NCBI GenBank assembly: GCA_016209015.1
Contig: JACQWY010000045.1
Coordinates: 55,598-119,597 of the forward strand
Length of the DNA stretch: 64,000 nucleotides
Direction: 5' to 3'
From: Gammaproteobacteria bacterium
GTDB taxonomy: Bacteria > Pseudomonadota > Gammaproteobacteria > Ga0077536
Part shown: positions 63,455-64,000 of the stretch, piece by piece
Layout of the letters: each line of letters opens with the position of its first letter
Numbering within the stretch: the stretch's first letter is position 1
The notes under the pieces: model-generated
What the model was told of the DNA's origin: nothing
What the model saw: only the letters and a program-made list of their open reading frames with translations
Databases searched by the model: none
Position numbers and translations under genes: made by a program

Positions 63455-64000
63455 GCTAGCCTCGTGCTTGCGGCGGTGGTGCGGGGGGCGCGGCCCGTGG
63501 TCTGTCACGAGCGGCGCCATCTTACTCCCGACTTCAGCTCGTCCGCAGTTACAAGACGTAAATTGCCCGCGGTCCGAGGGAAGGACGGAAAGCGGCTCCA
63601 GGGCCCGGCCGCGTGCAGGGGATGTCACAGGGTGTTACAGGTGGCGCGGAAAGCGGTGTTTTGCTGCTCGAAATGGCCTGGAAACCCCGGTTGTCAGGAT
63701 TCTTTACAGCGCGGCCGGGGGCCAAAAGCCGAATTAACTCCATGTTTTTGTTGACATAGCTGATCACGATGCCGGGGCCGCGCGGTCCCGGCGCGCGGTC
63801 CGCCCGCTCCCCCGGCCCCGGACCTGTCAGTAAACTTGACGAAAACTCGAGCCGGCACCCGTCCCGCGCCGCTTTTGCTCATGTATCCGCATGATCTCAA
63901 ACCACTATTGGAAACCTGGCACACCGGATGCTTTAAGGACGGCACACGAAAGCGGCAACGCGGCAAAAGCCCAAACCGCTCTCGGCAGGAAACGTAAGCA
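63455..64000. other. Divergent regulatory region at the right edge
   Basis: About 550 bases with no supported gene; short frames on both strands lack recognisable features. It holds the prsT upstream region, a rightward sigma-54 promoter at 63917-63932 and a partial palindrome GTCAGTAAACTTGAC at 63826-63840 about 90 bases before that promoter, a suitable place for an enhancer-binding protein. The driven gene lies beyond the window. Confidence 0.6.
63917..63932 (+). promoter_or_regulatory. Sigma-54 (-24/-12) promoter directed off the right edge
   Basis: TGGCACACCGGATGCT matches TGGCAC exactly at -24 and has the GC of the -12 element 10 bases after the GG. It is on the rightward strand, divergent from prsT. 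In XrtA loci, PEP-CTERM genes and other EPS genes are commonly under PrsR/sigma-54 control, so the next gene outside the window is a likely member. Confidence 0.72.

Overview
The window is GC-rich, almost fully coding DNA that looks like a chromosome segment of a methylotrophic Pseudomonadota, most likely beta- or gammaproteobacterial. Two signatures support this: a bacterial tetrahydromethanopterin (H4MPT) C1 pathway next to a lanthanide-type XoxF methanol dehydrogenase, and a complete exosortase A (XrtA, PEP-CTERM/EpsH) exopolysaccharide locus of the kind common in aquatic and sludge beta- and gammaproteobacteria. No rRNA, tRNA, IS element, CRISPR array or phage module was seen.

Layout. (A) 1-10.5 kb: formaldehyde oxidation. 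A leftward operon runs mptG, mtdB, an MfnD-like ATP-grasp, mch, a RimK-like ATP-grasp and a CitG-like gene cut by the left edge. Divergent from it is fhcB-A-D-C, the formyltransferase/hydrolase complex. Together they take methylene-H4MPT to formate and make the cofactors. fae is not in the window. (B) 10.6-15.0 kb, leftward: methanol oxidation by XoxF, then a pseudoazurin-type blue copper protein where a cytochrome XoxG is usual, then XoxJ and a secreted unknown protein. (C) 15.6-19.3 kb: an orphan secreted Cys protein, then a compact cassette of HprK-related kinase A, a PqqD-like chaperone and a Tat-exported Cys-rich protein behind a strong sigma-54 promoter, with a divergent nucleotidyltransferase. 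This is the best candidate here for a poorly described modification system. (D) 19.4-26.8 kb: galE, a secreted serine protease, an O-glycosylation ligase, and the XrtA-associated acyl-CoA ligase, PLP decarboxylase and a secreted deacetylase-like protein. (E) 26.8-32.4 kb: a TonB receptor, a membrane-anchored PQQ sugar dehydrogenase/cytochrome c fusion and a beta-helix protein. (F) 32.4-39.1 kb: XrtA hydrolases 1 and 2 and an acyl carrier protein leftward; a TPR protein, a glycosyltransferase and an ATP-grasp/GNAT fusion rightward. (G) 39.1-63.5 kb: the core EPS locus, with amidotransferases, glycosyltransferases, a flippase, exosortase A, FemAB, a deacetylase, an ATPase, an outer-membrane protein, a tyrosine kinase, a chain-length regulator, the export protein EpsE and the TPR lipoprotein PrsT.

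How it fits together. XoxF makes formaldehyde (or formate) in the periplasm; the H4MPT enzymes and Fhc oxidise formaldehyde to formate for energy. Much of the rest builds, modifies and exports a polysaccharide and anchors sorted proteins in it. No PEP-CTERM substrate is visible, but a near-consensus sigma-54 promoter at 63917-63932 fires off the right edge, where one would be expected. Many starts were moved inward from the longest ORF, using ribosome binding sites, signal peptides and stop/start overlaps; these choices are stated. All family assignments are from reading the sequence, without database searches.
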